Origin: Psychrobacter piscatorii
GTDB taxonomy: Bacteria > Pseudomonadota > Gammaproteobacteria > Pseudomonadales > Moraxellaceae
DNA length: 64,000 bases
Direction of reading: 5' to 3'
Assembly (NCBI RefSeq): GCF_904846415.1
Contig: NZ_CAJHAR010000003.1
Coordinates: 120,762 to 184,761 of the forward strand
Numbering within the stretch: position 1 is the first letter of the stretch; every line of letters starts with the position of its first letter. Positions 48,549-57,970 of the stretch are shown here, in pieces. A program made the translations under genes and the position numbers. The notes under the pieces are model-generated. The model had not been told where the DNA came from, made no database searches, and saw only the letters and a program-made list of their open reading frames with translations.

Positions 48549-48563
48549 CAAGCGCTTCTTATT
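48529..48563 (+). terminator. Possible terminator after the DUF1275 gene
   Basis: AAAAAGCGCT and AGCGCTTCTTATTTTT with a loop of about 12 bases. The first arm lies inside the coding region. Confidence 0.55.
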
Positions 48564-48612
48564 TTTACTGTTAATGCTAGATAACAGGCTTTATCTACCG
48601 TTCTGCCATCTT

Positions 48613-48777
48613 TTATTTTGTGCCTTCTTCTTGATGATCTTCATGCTCATGCATACCTTGCATCATATCTAGCGCTGAGTCGTCAGTACGCTGTTGATCT
48701 TCTTTAGCCAGACCATCTTGATTAATGTCTTTTGGCGCCATTTTTGTGGTTGCATCGGTTTTATTTGCATCTGTCAT
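48613..48777 (-). CDS. Small acidic, His/Met-rich protein of 54 residues
   Basis: A short frame with a good GAGG ribosome-binding site nine bases before the ATG. The product starts MTDANKTDATTKMAPKDIN and ends with DMMQGMHEHEDHQEEGTK. It is hydrophilic, has no membrane segment and no cysteine, and the C-terminal Met/His/Glu cluster could bind a metal, though this is only a composition argument. No homologue is recognised by eye. It lies alone in a 600-base gap between the DUF1275 gene and the SLC13 gene, on the opposite strand to both. The presence of a strong ribosome-binding site supports a real gene. Confidence 0.6.
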   Translation of the reverse strand: MTDANKTDATTKMAPKDINQDGLAKEDQQRTDDSALDMMQGMHEHEDHQEEGTK

Positions 48778-49154
48778 AGTATCATTCCTCTTGTTTTTAT
48801 TGATGATTATCTATCTAACCTTACAAATTATGTGGTATCGGTTTTTACTTGTATAGCCCCAAATGATGAATGTTTGGATGCTTTATGTAATTTTTACCAA
48901 CTAAGACGTCCATACAAAGTGGTGAGAGAGTCATTGTTGAAAAATCTCACAAAGTCGAGAGGTGGTTATTATTAACAAATCAAACAGCTATCTTAAAAAA
49001 ACAAAATTACTCAAAATGTATTCATATATAAGTTATTCTGATATGATATTTTCGCGCGTAATGTTCGCTATATGAATATCATGATGTCTTACAATAAGTG
49101 TGTGTTGCAATAATTTTGACTTCATACTCACTCTGGATGCGATAAGGATAATTT

Positions 49155-50576
49155 ATGTCAGAGAAAAAGCTGGATAGCCATATTCCTGATGATGGTAACG
49201 AGTATTTATTTACGGATACATTCCCAAAAGGAACGGGAAAAGGATTGATCGTGGTCGCCATCGCGGCAATCATTAGTTTTATTATTTACAGTGTATTGCC
49301 ATTTGAGGTCAGTGCTAACAAAGGGCTAGCAATGCTGTTTTTTATCGGCGTGCTATGGCTCACTGAGGCGATACATGTCACTATCACTGCGATCTTGGTG
49401 GTTGTGGTTGGGACCTTAATTGGCATTCCTGATTTTAATGCTGAAGTAGGTCTGCAAAGCTTTGCTAGTCCCATTATTTATCTCTTCTTTGGTGGTTTTG
49501 CTTTGGCGGCCGCGTTACATGTACAAAAGCTTGATAGAAAGATTGCGCTAAAAATTCTCTCGTTATCAGGTGGTAAGCTAAGTACGGCTGTACTGTTGAT
49601 TTTTGGCGTGACTGCGTTTTTGTCAATGTGGATCTCAAATACGGCGACAACGGCAATGATGTTACCGCTTGCACTCGGTATTTTGACGCAAGTCGATAGT
49701 AAAGAAGATCGCGGTACATTTGTGTTTGTACTACTCGGTATTGCGTATTCAGCAAGTTTGGGTGGTTTGGGTACGATTGTCGGCTCGCCACCAAATGCGA
49801 TTGCCGCAAAAGCCTTGGACATTGCGTTTGTTGATTGGATGAAGTTTGGTATTCCAATGATGCTGATACTATTACCAGTACTGTTGGGTGCGATGTATTT
49901 GTATCTAAAGCCGAACCTAAACCGCACGATGACATTGCAACAGGACGAGAACATTCCTTGGACCAAGACCCGCGTATTGACAATTGCTGTTTTTATTATA
50001 ACGGCAGTCAGCTGGATATTGTCTAAGCAAATTGGTGCGGCAGTTGGTATCGAAGATACCGATGCCGTTGTTGCATTGCTGGCAGCAGTGGCGGTCGTGA
50101 GTTTGGGTCTTGTGTCTTGGAAACAAGTATCAGACAACACGGATTGGGGTGTATTGATGTTATTTGGTGGCGGTATTGCGCTATCGAATATTCTAAAAGT
50201 ATCAGGTGCATCATTAGTATTAGGTGAGACGGTTGCTAATGGCTTACAAACAGCACCACTGTTGGTTGTGATGCTGGCAATCTCAGCCTTTATTATTTTC
50301 TTGACAGAGTTTGCATCAAACACCGCATCAGCTGCGCTCTTAGTGCCTGTGTTCGTGGCAATTGCCGAGCATATGGGCATACCGAGCGAGGTATTAGTAC
50401 TTATTATTGGTATCGGTGCGTCTTGTGCCTTCATGCTACCCGTTGCTACACCGCCAAACGCTATCGTGTTTGGTACCGGTTTGATCAAACAAACAGAGAT
50501 GGTACGTACAGGTGTCATCCTCAATATCATTTCTACTGTTATCGTTGGGTGTTGGGCGTATTTCTTCCTACTATAA
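49155..50576 (+). CDS. SLC13/DASS family sodium-coupled anion (dicarboxylate) transporter
   Basis: A 473-residue membrane protein with 11 or more hydrophobic segments. The two SNT motifs of the DASS family are present: WISNTATTAMMLPLAL and EFASNTASAALLVPVFVAIAEHM, along with GSPPNAIA and PVATPPNAIVFGTG. These repeats form the sodium and substrate sites in VcINDY. Substrates are probably dicarboxylates or other small anions, not resolvable from the sequence. AAGGA stands before the ATG. Confidence 0.92.
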   Translation: MSEKKLDSHIPDDGNEYLFTDTFPKGTGKGLIVVAIAAIISFIIYSVLPFEVSANKGLAMLFFIGVLWLTEAIHVTITAILVVVVGTLIGIPDFNAEVGLQSFASPIIYLFFGGFALAAALHVQKLDRKIALKILSLSGGKLSTAVLLIFGVTAFLSMWISNTATTAMMLPLALGILTQVDSKEDRGTFVFVLLGIAYSASLGGLGTIVGSPPNAIAAKALDIAFVDWMKFGIPMMLILLPVLLGAMYLYLKPNLNRTMTLQQDENIPWTKTRVLTIAVFIITAVSWILSKQIGAAVGIEDTDAVVALLAAVAVVSLGLVSWKQVSDNTDWGVLMLFGGGIALSNILKVSGASLVLGETVANGLQTAPLLVVMLAISAFIIFLTEFASNTASAALLVPVFVAIAEHMGIPSEVLVLIIGIGASCAFMLPVATPPNAIVFGTGLIKQTEMVRTGVILNIISTVIVGCWAYFFLL

Positions 50577-50611
50577 GTCTAACGAACCATTAGCATTACC
50601 ATGATAAATAG

Positions 50612-50649
50612 AACCTGATGCCCCAATATTAATGAGGCATCAGGTTTTT
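50612..50649 (+). terminator. Terminator of the SLC13 gene
   Basis: AACCTGATGCC and GGCATCAGGTTTTT arms around a loop of about 13 bases. Confidence 0.88.
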
Positions 50650-50686
50650 ATTTTGTGTACTCTATTCATTTATTACATCGCAATTT

Positions 50687-51505
50687 ATGGGGATAATAGA
50701 CCGCATGATACCCTCTAGCTGTAAGACTCTCATTACAATCGCTGCTATTTCAGACATTCATAGTAATGTCTTCGCGCTTGACGCTGTGCTTGCCGATATC
50801 AAAAAGCGCGGTGTCGATCAAATCGTTAATTTGGGTGATATTCTATATGGGCCGATAGCGCCTAGGGCGACCTATGAATTACTAATGGCCCATCGAGATG
50901 ATATTATTACCATTCGGGGCAATCAGGATAGGCAGATTTATGAGGCGCTGCATTTATCAACCATGGCAGAAATCGCTGATAATCCAACGATGGATTTTAT
51001 TGTCAGTGATCTTTCCAAAGACGCGATTGAATGGATGCGAGCTTTACCGTTTGATTGTCATTTAAGTGAGGATGTTTATCTTTGTCATGGGACGCCAACC
51101 GATGACATGATATATTTGCTTGAAGATATCGCAACAGGCGCACCGACAGTACGTAGCGACTCGAACATCTTGTCATTATTAAATGGTATAGTCAGCCCTA
51201 TCATTATCTGTGGACATACGCATATTCCGCGTACAGTCACACTGTCATCAGGGCAAATGGTTATTAATAGTGGCAGTGTGGGTTATCCCGCCTACGAAGA
51301 TGATTTGCCCATTATTCATAAGATGCAAACGTATTCGCCTCATGCTAACTATGCGCTTATAACCTGTATAGAAACGGCGCAAGGTAAATGCTGGCAGACT
51401 GAGCATATCAAGGTCGCTTATGATCATGAAGCAGCAGCAGAACTGGCGCTCAAAAATGGCCGTGAAGACTGGGCATTTGCCTTGAATACCGGACGGGTAT
51501 TGTAA
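50687..51505 (+). CDS. Metallophosphoesterase (YfcE/MJ0936-like)
   Basis: A 272-residue calcineurin-like phosphoesterase. The metal-binding motifs occur in order: AAISDIHSNVFALDAV, NLGDILYGP, GNQDRQ, LCHGTP and CGHTHIPRT. It is probably a phosphodiesterase of unknown substrate. Two in-frame ATGs are possible (50687 and 50705); the second follows GGGGA at about 11 bases and is a fair alternative. Followed by a DUF1543 gene, same strand, which may be unrelated. Confidence 0.85.
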   Translation: MGIIDRMIPSSCKTLITIAAISDIHSNVFALDAVLADIKKRGVDQIVNLGDILYGPIAPRATYELLMAHRDDIITIRGNQDRQIYEALHLSTMAEIADNPTMDFIVSDLSKDAIEWMRALPFDCHLSEDVYLCHGTPTDDMIYLLEDIATGAPTVRSDSNILSLLNGIVSPIIICGHTHIPRTVTLSSGQMVINSGSVGYPAYEDDLPIIHKMQTYSPHANYALITCIETAQGKCWQTEHIKVAYDHEAAAELALKNGREDWAFALNTGRVL

Positions 51506-51573
51506 TAAGACGCGCTCGATATTATGCTCAATCAAAACTAGCTACAATGAAAAATTTATCAGGACTACGTTAT

Positions 51574-52167
51574 ATGCTTACTCTATATATGGTTCAACTT
51601 GGCGCTCGTCCCAAAGGTCGCCTGATTGAACAGCATGACATCTTTTTTGGTGTGGCCAATCACGTCAGTGAGCTGGTAGAGGATATCAATCAGCATTGGC
51701 CAGAAGTAAAAAACAAATGGCATATTGATTCGTATCGAGCAGTTACTAAGGTCGATGGCTATGCGATCAAACTGGTTGAATCAGGTAAACAGGTAAGCAA
51801 AGATACTGACTTAAAGCTGTTTTTTATAAATTTAGGTGGCTATCAGCAAGGTAGTTTTGAAGAGTTTCATTATAAGCTTCTGATCGTCGCCGCCAGTCAG
51901 GCACAAGCCATTAAGCAAGCCAAACAAAGCGAGTTTTATAAACAGTTCACTTTTAAAGATGACGCATCGCCGTTCGACGCCGCTTCACATATTGATGATA
52001 AGTTTGAGGTCGATATAGATGATATCTATAACGTGAATGATCTGCTCTCAAATGTTCAGTTATTGATTGAGTCTATCGCTGAGATAGGGGAGAACGATAT
52101 TGAGATTGGAGAAGATAAGGAGTATGTGGGATACTTAAGTATCAAGAACCTAAAGAAGTTATCATAA
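51574..52167 (+). CDS. DUF1543 protein
   Basis: The N-terminal half (LYMVQLGARPKGRLIEQHDIFFGVANHVSELVEDI) and the middle (LKLFFINLGGYQQGSFEEFHYKLLIVAASQAQAIKQAK) are two copies of the DUF1543 pattern, so the family repeat is visible. Function unknown. The ATG at 51574 has AGGA nine bases upstream; an earlier ATG at 51547 lacks one. The following 105-codon gene starts one base beyond this stop, so they are translationally linked. Confidence 0.75.
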   Translation: MLTLYMVQLGARPKGRLIEQHDIFFGVANHVSELVEDINQHWPEVKNKWHIDSYRAVTKVDGYAIKLVESGKQVSKDTDLKLFFINLGGYQQGSFEEFHYKLLIVAASQAQAIKQAKQSEFYKQFTFKDDASPFDAASHIDDKFEVDIDDIYNVNDLLSNVQLLIESIAEIGENDIEIGEDKEYVGYLSIKNLKKLS

Positions 52168-52168
52168 T

Positions 52169-52486
52169 ATGGCTTTAAATATGTATTACAAAAGCGGTCT
52201 AATTCGCAAAATGCGCTGCCAAATCTCTGATGATATGTTGCCCACACTTTATCAGATTCATGAAAACGCAAAATTTCCACGATTAACGTGGTTAATTGAC
52301 AATATTTATGAAAACCCGCAGATTCGTCCTGACGTAGCGAAAGAGTTAGCTAATGAGATGTTAGGGTTTGAAAAATTAATACTGTCACTACACCTTCCTT
52401 TTCCTAGGCTTGCACTACAAGAAATGCACACTTTTTTTGTGGGCGCTGCGACTAATCAACAGATTATTTATACTGTTAGTAATTAG
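52169..52486 (+). CDS. Hypothetical protein of 105 residues, coupled to the DUF1543 gene
   Basis: A short basic protein with no membrane segment and no recognised motif (MALNMYYKSGLIRKMRC at the start). The start codon is one base beyond the stop of the DUF1543 gene, so the two are likely one transcript. The composition looks like a real soluble protein. I do not recognise a family. Confidence 0.55.
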   Translation: MALNMYYKSGLIRKMRCQISDDMLPTLYQIHENAKFPRLTWLIDNIYENPQIRPDVAKELANEMLGFEKLILSLHLPFPRLALQEMHTFFVGAATNQQIIYTVSN

Positions 52487-52559
52487 TTTTCTCATTTAGA
52501 CCATTTTTATGCCTTTGATGATATGAAATTTAATATTTATGGTCTAAGTGTGTCTTTAT

Positions 52560-52700
52560 TTAATACTGCTTATGGGATAGAGGCGTTATCGTCCTCACAG
52601 TCATAGAAAAAACTTCAGCTTTGCAACCAAGCATTATACAAGCATCATAACTACCTTGAATCACCCTGCATTTGTCTCCATAATCTAACCACTTATACAT
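52560..52700 (-). CDS. Possible small protein of 46 residues, opposite strand
   Basis: Begins MYKWLDYGDKCRVIQGSYDAC and reads to a stop at 52560. AGG stands about ten bases before the ATG. The GDKCRVIQGSY stretch resembles a KOW-type turn. It lies in the 230-base gap before hrpA and overlaps nothing. Support is weak; it could be chance. Confidence 0.25.
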   Translation of the reverse strand: MYKWLDYGDKCRVIQGSYDACIMLGCKAEVFSMTVRTITPLSHKQY

Positions 52701-52720
52701 AATAAATAGCCTAAGCAAAT

Positions 52721-55700
52721 ATGTCTGATACTTTTGAGAATACCAGTCTAAAAACATCTACTGTAGATGAAACTAACAGTGCAAAGCAACCAGCGGAATT
52801 ACTGAGTGATTTACCAGTACTTGCTAAAGACAGCTATTACTTAAGCCGTCTCGAACGAGAGCTGGCGCGCGCTGCTGTGTCCAAAAATAAAAAATCCAAT
52901 CATGATTCTGAGCGAAAAAACAATCACGAAGATGTCCTTGCCAAGAAACGTGCTCAATACGACAAAATAAAAACGCGCTCGCAAGCAGCAGTGCAAGCGC
53001 GCATCGACAGTATTCCAAGCGATTTGCCTGCCAAGTTGAATCTTGATCTGCCTGTTAGTCAACGTGCAGAAGATCTGGTACAAGCCATCATCGACAATCA
53101 AGTCATTATCGTGGCAGGTGAGACAGGTTCTGGTAAAACCACGCAGCTGCCTAAGCTTGCCATGTTGGCAGGGCGCGGTATTACCGGACAGATAGGGCAC
53201 ACGCAGCCAAGACGACTGGCCGCTCGTAGTGTGGCGAACCGTATTGCAGAAGAGCTGGGAGAGCAGCTAGGTAATACGGTCAGTTTTAAGATTCGCTTTA
53301 ATGAGCAAGGCTCAGCGCAATCTGTAGTCAAGCTAATGACTGATGGTATTTTGCTGGCTGAGCTGGGTCACGATCGTTTTTTGAGTAAGTACGATACGAT
53401 TATCATTGATGAAGCACATGAGCGTAGCTTGAACATTGACTTTATTATGGGTTATCTCAAAAAGATGTTACCCAAGCGTCCAGATTTAAAAGTCATTATT
53501 ACCTCAGCGACCCTTGATACCAAGCGCTTTAGTGAGTACTTTAGCCGTTACAATGCAAAATTAAAACGGCAAGTTCCTGCGCCAATCTTTAATGTTGAAG
53601 GGCGTAGCTTTCCGGTAGAAGTCCGCTATCGTCCGCTGACCGATGAGCCAGTAAACAGCTCAGAAGATGACAGCTATGACGATTTTGAAGAGAACCTGCC
53701 GCGTGCTGTCGTTGCCGCTGTCGAGGAGTGTTTTAGCGACGCACAAAATAAAGGCCATGCCGATCAGGCTGATATCTTGATATTTGCCGCGACTGAAGCA
53801 GAAATTCGTGAAATGCAAGAAGTGCTTGAGCGCCATGGTCCACGTCATACCGAAGTGTTGCCACTGTTTGCACGGCAGACGTATGAAGAGCAGCAGCGTA
53901 TCTTTCAGCCATCAGGTCGAGGTCGACGTATCGTTATCGCGACCAACGTTGCTGAGACGGCATTGACTGTACCGGGTATTCGCTATGTAATTGACTTGGG
54001 TTTTGCGCGGATTTCGCGTTATTCGTATCGCTCACGTGTGCAGCGTTTACCGATTGAAGCAATTTCGCAAGCGGCTGCCAACCAGCGTAAAGGTCGTTGT
54101 GGCCGTGTCGCTCCGGGTGTTTGTATTCGCCTATATTCTGAGGAGGACTTTAACGGTCGTCCTGAATTTACTGAGCCTGAGATTCTACGTACCAATTTGG
54201 CATCTGTGATATTACAGATGGCAAATCTGCGCTTGGGTAGTGTCGATGACTTTGAATTTATTGAGCCGCCTGATAGCCGATTGGTTACGGATGGTCATAA
54301 ATTGCTTGATGAGCTGGGGGCAATCACTTCCAAAAAGGACATCGCTGCTCAGGATAAAACCAATAAGCCAAAACGTCAAAAAGGGCTTGATCACCTGCGT
54401 TTGACAGCGACTGGTCAGAAAATGGCACGTATGCCAATCGACCCACGACTGGCACGTATGCTGGTTGCTGGTTCTGACTTTGATTGTATTCGTGAAATGC
54501 TGATTGTTGTGGCCGCGCTTGCGGTACAAGATCCACGCGAGCGTCCTGCCAATAAGCGCACGCAAGCGGATCAAAAGCATGCAGTCTTCCGTCAAGATGA
54601 TTCAGATTTCTTGTTTTATTTAAGTCTATGGAAAGCACTGTTTGAAAAAGACGAAGACGGTAATAAGCTGTCTGGTAATCAGCGTAAGCAGTTTGCGAAG
54701 AAAAACTATCTGAGCTTCCCGCGTGTCCGTGAATGGCACCAGACACATCGTCAACTGGTACAAATGGTGACGGAGCTTAAATTAACAGATGTCAATGATT
54801 CACAAGCGTCTGATAAAAATGTCGCTAAGAATGACCCAACTGCGATTGAAGATGAAGAACTAAAAGCTGTCAAATATGCCAATTTGCATAGAGCATTATT
54901 GACGGGTCTGCTGTCTATCATTGCGCATAAAACCGAAAGTCGCGGTGAGTATTTGGCGGCGCGTCAGCAAAAAGCCAAGATATTCCCAGCGAGTACGGTG
55001 TTCAAACAAATACCGCCTTGGGTGATGGCGTTTGAGATGGTTGAAACCTCGCAAGTCTTTATGCGTACCGTTGCCAAAATTGAACCTGAGTGGATTATCT
55101 CAGCGGCAGGGGATCTGCTCAAATATCATTACTTTGAACCGCATTGGTCCAAGAAAACCGGACGGGTCAAAGCTTACGCGCAGATTAGCTTGTTTGGCTT
55201 GATCATTATCAGTAAGCAGCTGACCAATTATGAGCAAGTAAACTTGGTCGAGTCGCGAGAGATTTTCATTCGTGATGGGTTAGTGACTGGTAACTTTGGT
55301 CGTAATGCGCCATTTTTGCAGCACAATATGGACAAGATTGCCCATGTTGAACGCATCGAAGACAAACTACGTCGCCGGGATCTATTGGTTGATGAAGAAA
55401 CGCTATATCAATTCTATGATAAAAAGATTCCTGAACATGTCGCCAGTCGCAAAACGTTTGAAGACTGGCGGGCAGAGGTAGAGAAAAATGATGCTAAGTA
55501 TCTGTTTTTTACCGATGAAGACGTACTTACTAGCCAAGCGCCGACTACGGGCGACTTCCCAGAGGTATGGAAGCTGGGCGATCTAAAACTGCCACTGCGT
55601 TATGTCTTTGATCCAGCAAGCGATGATGATGGCGTGACCATACGCGTACCGCTTGCTGCATTACCACAGCTCGACGCGATTGAGCTACTATGGGGTGTGC

Positions 55701-56938
55701 CTGGTTGGCGCTATGAGCTGGTGTTGCAATTGCTCAAATCATTGCCAAAAGATATCCGTCGTCAGATCGTCCCGATACCTGATACCGCAGATAGTTTGTT
55801 TGATGAGTTGCAGCAGCAAGGTGGACAAGGGCTTTTAAAACAGCTGTGCCAAGCGCTCAATCGCCGCGGCATTATGTCGGTGACGCCGGAGAGCTTTAGC
55901 CCTTCTACGATTGACCGTTATTTGCAGCCACAAATTTGTGTGGTCGATGACAAAAACCGCATTATCGAAAAAGGTCGTGATCTGCAAACGCTACAGATTC
56001 GTCATGCCTCTGAGACTAGTCAAGCCGTGAATGAGCAACAAGGCGCGCATACTGAGTTCCCTGAGCATTTTGCCTTTAGCAAAAACCATCATAGCGCAGG
56101 CGTGGTCATGAAGCAGTTTGCGGCGCTCGTTGCCGATGAAGCAGGCGAAGCGGTATCGATCCATCAGTACACCGATGTCAATGCAGCACTACAAGCGCAT
56201 CGTATTGGCGTATTGACCTTAATCAAAGGTAAACTTGGCGCGAAGAAAAAACAGCTCACCAGTCAAGTAGATAAAATATTTAAACTGGCATTTGCACCGC
56301 TTGGTGATATGGAAAAGCTAAAGACAATCGTCATTGATGCTACATTGGATGCTACGCTTGAAGAGCATTATGTGCTATTTGATCATACCGAGAGTCTGCC
56401 TGAGAGCGCTGATGATATCGCAGTTGGATTGAGCGAGGAGTTACCGTTTACGCCTGAGGAATATGCACAGACGCTAGAAGTTGTGTTAAATAACTTCTTA
56501 TTGACCGGTCAAAGCGTCATAAAAACGCTGAAAAATGTTTATACGCGCTGGCAGCGTATTCGCCAAAGTCTATTGATGTTAGACCGCGAGATATTTGGGG
56601 AATCTATCGATGATATCGAAGATCAATTAGAAGATTTGTATTTGGCTGATTTTGTTTACCGCATGGATTATAGCCATTGGCAGCAGTATCCACGTTATCT
56701 TGAGGCACTAGAGATTCGCTTAGAGCGTCTTGAGCATAATTTAGAAGCCGACCTTGATGGTGTCTACGCGCTTGATTTACATATGGAGCGATTGGCAGGG
56801 CGTGCGGACAAAGAAGCCATTAGCGAATATCGCTGGATGGTAGAGGAGTATCGTATCCAGCTATTTGCTCAGCCGATGAAAACTCGTGTGGCAGTTTCGC
56901 CCAAGCGTCTTAGTAAAATGTGGGACAAAGTGGGCTAG
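52721..56938 (+). CDS. hrpA: ATP-dependent RNA helicase HrpA
   Basis: A DEAH-box helicase of 1405 residues (E. coli HrpA is 1300). Walker A GETGSGKTTQLPK is near residue 132, DEAHERSLNIDF near residue 230, SATLDTKRFSEYF follows, then the helicase C domain with NVAETALTVPGIRYVIDLG and QRKGRCGRVAPG, the HA2 and OB domains, and the long C-terminal DUF3418 region with QLFAQPMKTRVAVSPKRL. It unwinds mRNA and rescues stalled or collided ribosomes in E. coli. The N-terminal 80 residues are charged and variable. No strong ribosome-binding site is seen before the ATG. Confidence 0.95.
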   Translation: MSDTFENTSLKTSTVDETNSAKQPAELLSDLPVLAKDSYYLSRLERELARAAVSKNKKSNHDSERKNNHEDVLAKKRAQYDKIKTRSQAAVQARIDSIPSDLPAKLNLDLPVSQRAEDLVQAIIDNQVIIVAGETGSGKTTQLPKLAMLAGRGITGQIGHTQPRRLAARSVANRIAEELGEQLGNTVSFKIRFNEQGSAQSVVKLMTDGILLAELGHDRFLSKYDTIIIDEAHERSLNIDFIMGYLKKMLPKRPDLKVIITSATLDTKRFSEYFSRYNAKLKRQVPAPIFNVEGRSFPVEVRYRPLTDEPVNSSEDDSYDDFEENLPRAVVAAVEECFSDAQNKGHADQADILIFAATEAEIREMQEVLERHGPRHTEVLPLFARQTYEEQQRIFQPSGRGRRIVIATNVAETALTVPGIRYVIDLGFARISRYSYRSRVQRLPIEAISQAAANQRKGRCGRVAPGVCIRLYSEEDFNGRPEFTEPEILRTNLASVILQMANLRLGSVDDFEFIEPPDSRLVTDGHKLLDELGAITSKKDIAAQDKTNKPKRQKGLDHLRLTATGQKMARMPIDPRLARMLVAGSDFDCIREMLIVVAALAVQDPRERPANKRTQADQKHAVFRQDDSDFLFYLSLWKALFEKDEDGNKLSGNQRKQFAKKNYLSFPRVREWHQTHRQLVQMVTELKLTDVNDSQASDKNVAKNDPTAIEDEELKAVKYANLHRALLTGLLSIIAHKTESRGEYLAARQQKAKIFPASTVFKQIPPWVMAFEMVETSQVFMRTVAKIEPEWIISAAGDLLKYHYFEPHWSKKTGRVKAYAQISLFGLIIISKQLTNYEQVNLVESREIFIRDGLVTGNFGRNAPFLQHNMDKIAHVERIEDKLRRRDLLVDEETLYQFYDKKIPEHVASRKTFEDWRAEVEKNDAKYLFFTDEDVLTSQAPTTGDFPEVWKLGDLKLPLRYVFDPASDDDGVTIRVPLAALPQLDAIELLWGVPGWRYELVLQLLKSLPKDIRRQIVPIPDTADSLFDELQQQGGQGLLKQLCQALNRRGIMSVTPESFSPSTIDRYLQPQICVVDDKNRIIEKGRDLQTLQIRHASETSQAVNEQQGAHTEFPEHFAFSKNHHSAGVVMKQFAALVADEAGEAVSIHQYTDVNAALQAHRIGVLTLIKGKLGAKKKQLTSQVDKIFKLAFAPLGDMEKLKTIVIDATLDATLEEHYVLFDHTESLPESADDIAVGLSEELPFTPEEYAQTLEVVLNNFLLTGQSVIKTLKNVYTRWQRIRQSLLMLDREIFGESIDDIEDQLEDLYLADFVYRMDYSHWQQYPRYLEALEIRLERLEHNLEADLDGVYALDLHMERLAGRADKEAISEYRWMVEEYRIQLFAQPMKTRVAVSPKRLSKMWDKVG

Positions 56939-56961
56939 AACCAAGAGTTTCTTTGAATGTT

Positions 56962-56995
56962 AAGGCCAGATTAGCAACTGCTAATCTGGCCTTTT
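56962..56995. terminator. Bidirectional terminator after hrpA
   Basis: AAGGCCAGATTAG and CTAATCTGGCCTT arms around a loop of about eight bases, followed by TT on the plus strand. It sits between hrpA and a convergent small membrane-protein gene. Confidence 0.87.
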
Positions 56996-57008
56996 ATTTA
57001 AGTAGGTT

Positions 57009-57338
57009 TTAATGACTCATTTTTTCTGTCAGTACACCCATACTATAAAGCATGAAAGCAATCACTGTCAGTGCTACGATAAATGGTGTGAGTATCCAAA
57101 TCACTACGTTAATTAGAATTGACGGTAGTAATCCATTAAATAGCTCGAGATCTGGGGTAAAAAAATCTGTCATCACATCCACTGCACGCTTGGCAATGGG
57201 GAAGAGTAGAGTGCTAAGGGCCAACATATAGATATATTTGCTAAAGCCTGGGTCACTCATGACGACCATAAAATAGAACACTGAAAAAAAAGTGATACCT
57301 AGCGCCCAGCATTTGAGAGTATAGCTTAAACGAATCAT
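57009..57338 (-). CDS. Small membrane protein of unknown function (109 residues)
   Basis: Three hydrophobic segments (for example WALGITFFSVFYFMVVM and NVVIWILTPFIVALTVIAFML) in a short protein. The ATG at 57338 has a strong GGGGAGGA site seven bases upstream; an in-frame extension of 37 residues upstream lacks such support. No family recognised. Confidence 0.6.
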   Translation of the reverse strand: MIRLSYTLKCWALGITFFSVFYFMVVMSDPGFSKYIYMLALSTLLFPIAKRAVDVMTDFFTPDLELFNGLLPSILINVVIWILTPFIVALTVIAFMLYSMGVLTEKMSH

Positions 57339-57721
57339 GTCATTTCCTCCCCAAGCTTTTCGATAAACATGCGTAGAAAGAACTACGCTATATATACAAA
57401 ATTTTGAATATATATTATATGTTATAATACGAATATATTGGTGAGTCAACTGTTTTTTATTCGAATAACAAATCTCTTTTAGCTAAAAAATAAGAAAGTA
57501 TAGAGATATTTTGAGTAGATATTTGCCTTAAAACCTATTTATAGTCAATCCTCTATAAAAGAGTGACAGCGTTAACCTCACTTGAAGTATTACATATACA
57601 TCTGCGCTCGGTTGCCTTATATCTCTTTTAAACTGAATCAACTATACCAGTGGATATCTCGATACTCAGATGCTCTCTTGTAGCTACAAGAGGATAGCGC
57701 TAGAAATCACTCGAAGGATAG
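57339..57721. other. Gap between the small membrane protein and the gene remnant
   Basis: About 380 bases, AT-rich, without a supported ORF. It must include the promoter of the small membrane-protein gene. I see nothing else in it. Confidence 0.55.
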
Positions 57722-57970
57722 TTAATCAATAATCTGTAGTGGTAAATAAATGGTCAATTCATTGAATCGTTCTGTAAGTACGCTGTAGAGATGGTTTTGC
57801 TCTAAAGGCGTTACATACCTCACGTTGATAAGCGCTTGAAGTTGACCAAGATAAGTGAGGTAGGCCTGACATTGAGTCTGTTATGCCAAACTCGATAAGT
57901 CCCAAAGTTACCATCATAACGATAATAAAATCCTGCCGCTATAGGTACAAATGATGAGACAGTTATCACA
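57722..57970 (-). pseudogene. Remnant of an unidentified gene, split across two frames
   Basis: On the minus strand one frame reads IAAGFYYRYDGNFGTYRVWH then NRLNV before going to a stop at 57820. A second frame, open from 57880 to the stop at 57722, reads QAYLTYLGQLQALINVRYV, then TPLEQNHLYSVLTERFNEL, then TIYLPLQIID. Both read like real protein and overlap only briefly, which suggests a single C-terminal gene fragment broken by a frameshift. The 5' end is cut by the AraC gene end, so the missing N-terminal part may have been deleted. I cannot name the family. Confidence 0.4.

Noticed and set aside
48694..48975. Plus-strand frame of 93 codons near the small acidic gene
   Set aside because: It overlaps the better supported minus-strand small gene, has no ribosome-binding site and an odd composition.
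49478..50530. Long minus-strand frame (350 codons) opposite the SLC13 gene
   Set aside because: It mirrors a clear transporter gene and its product is a low-quality antisense translation.
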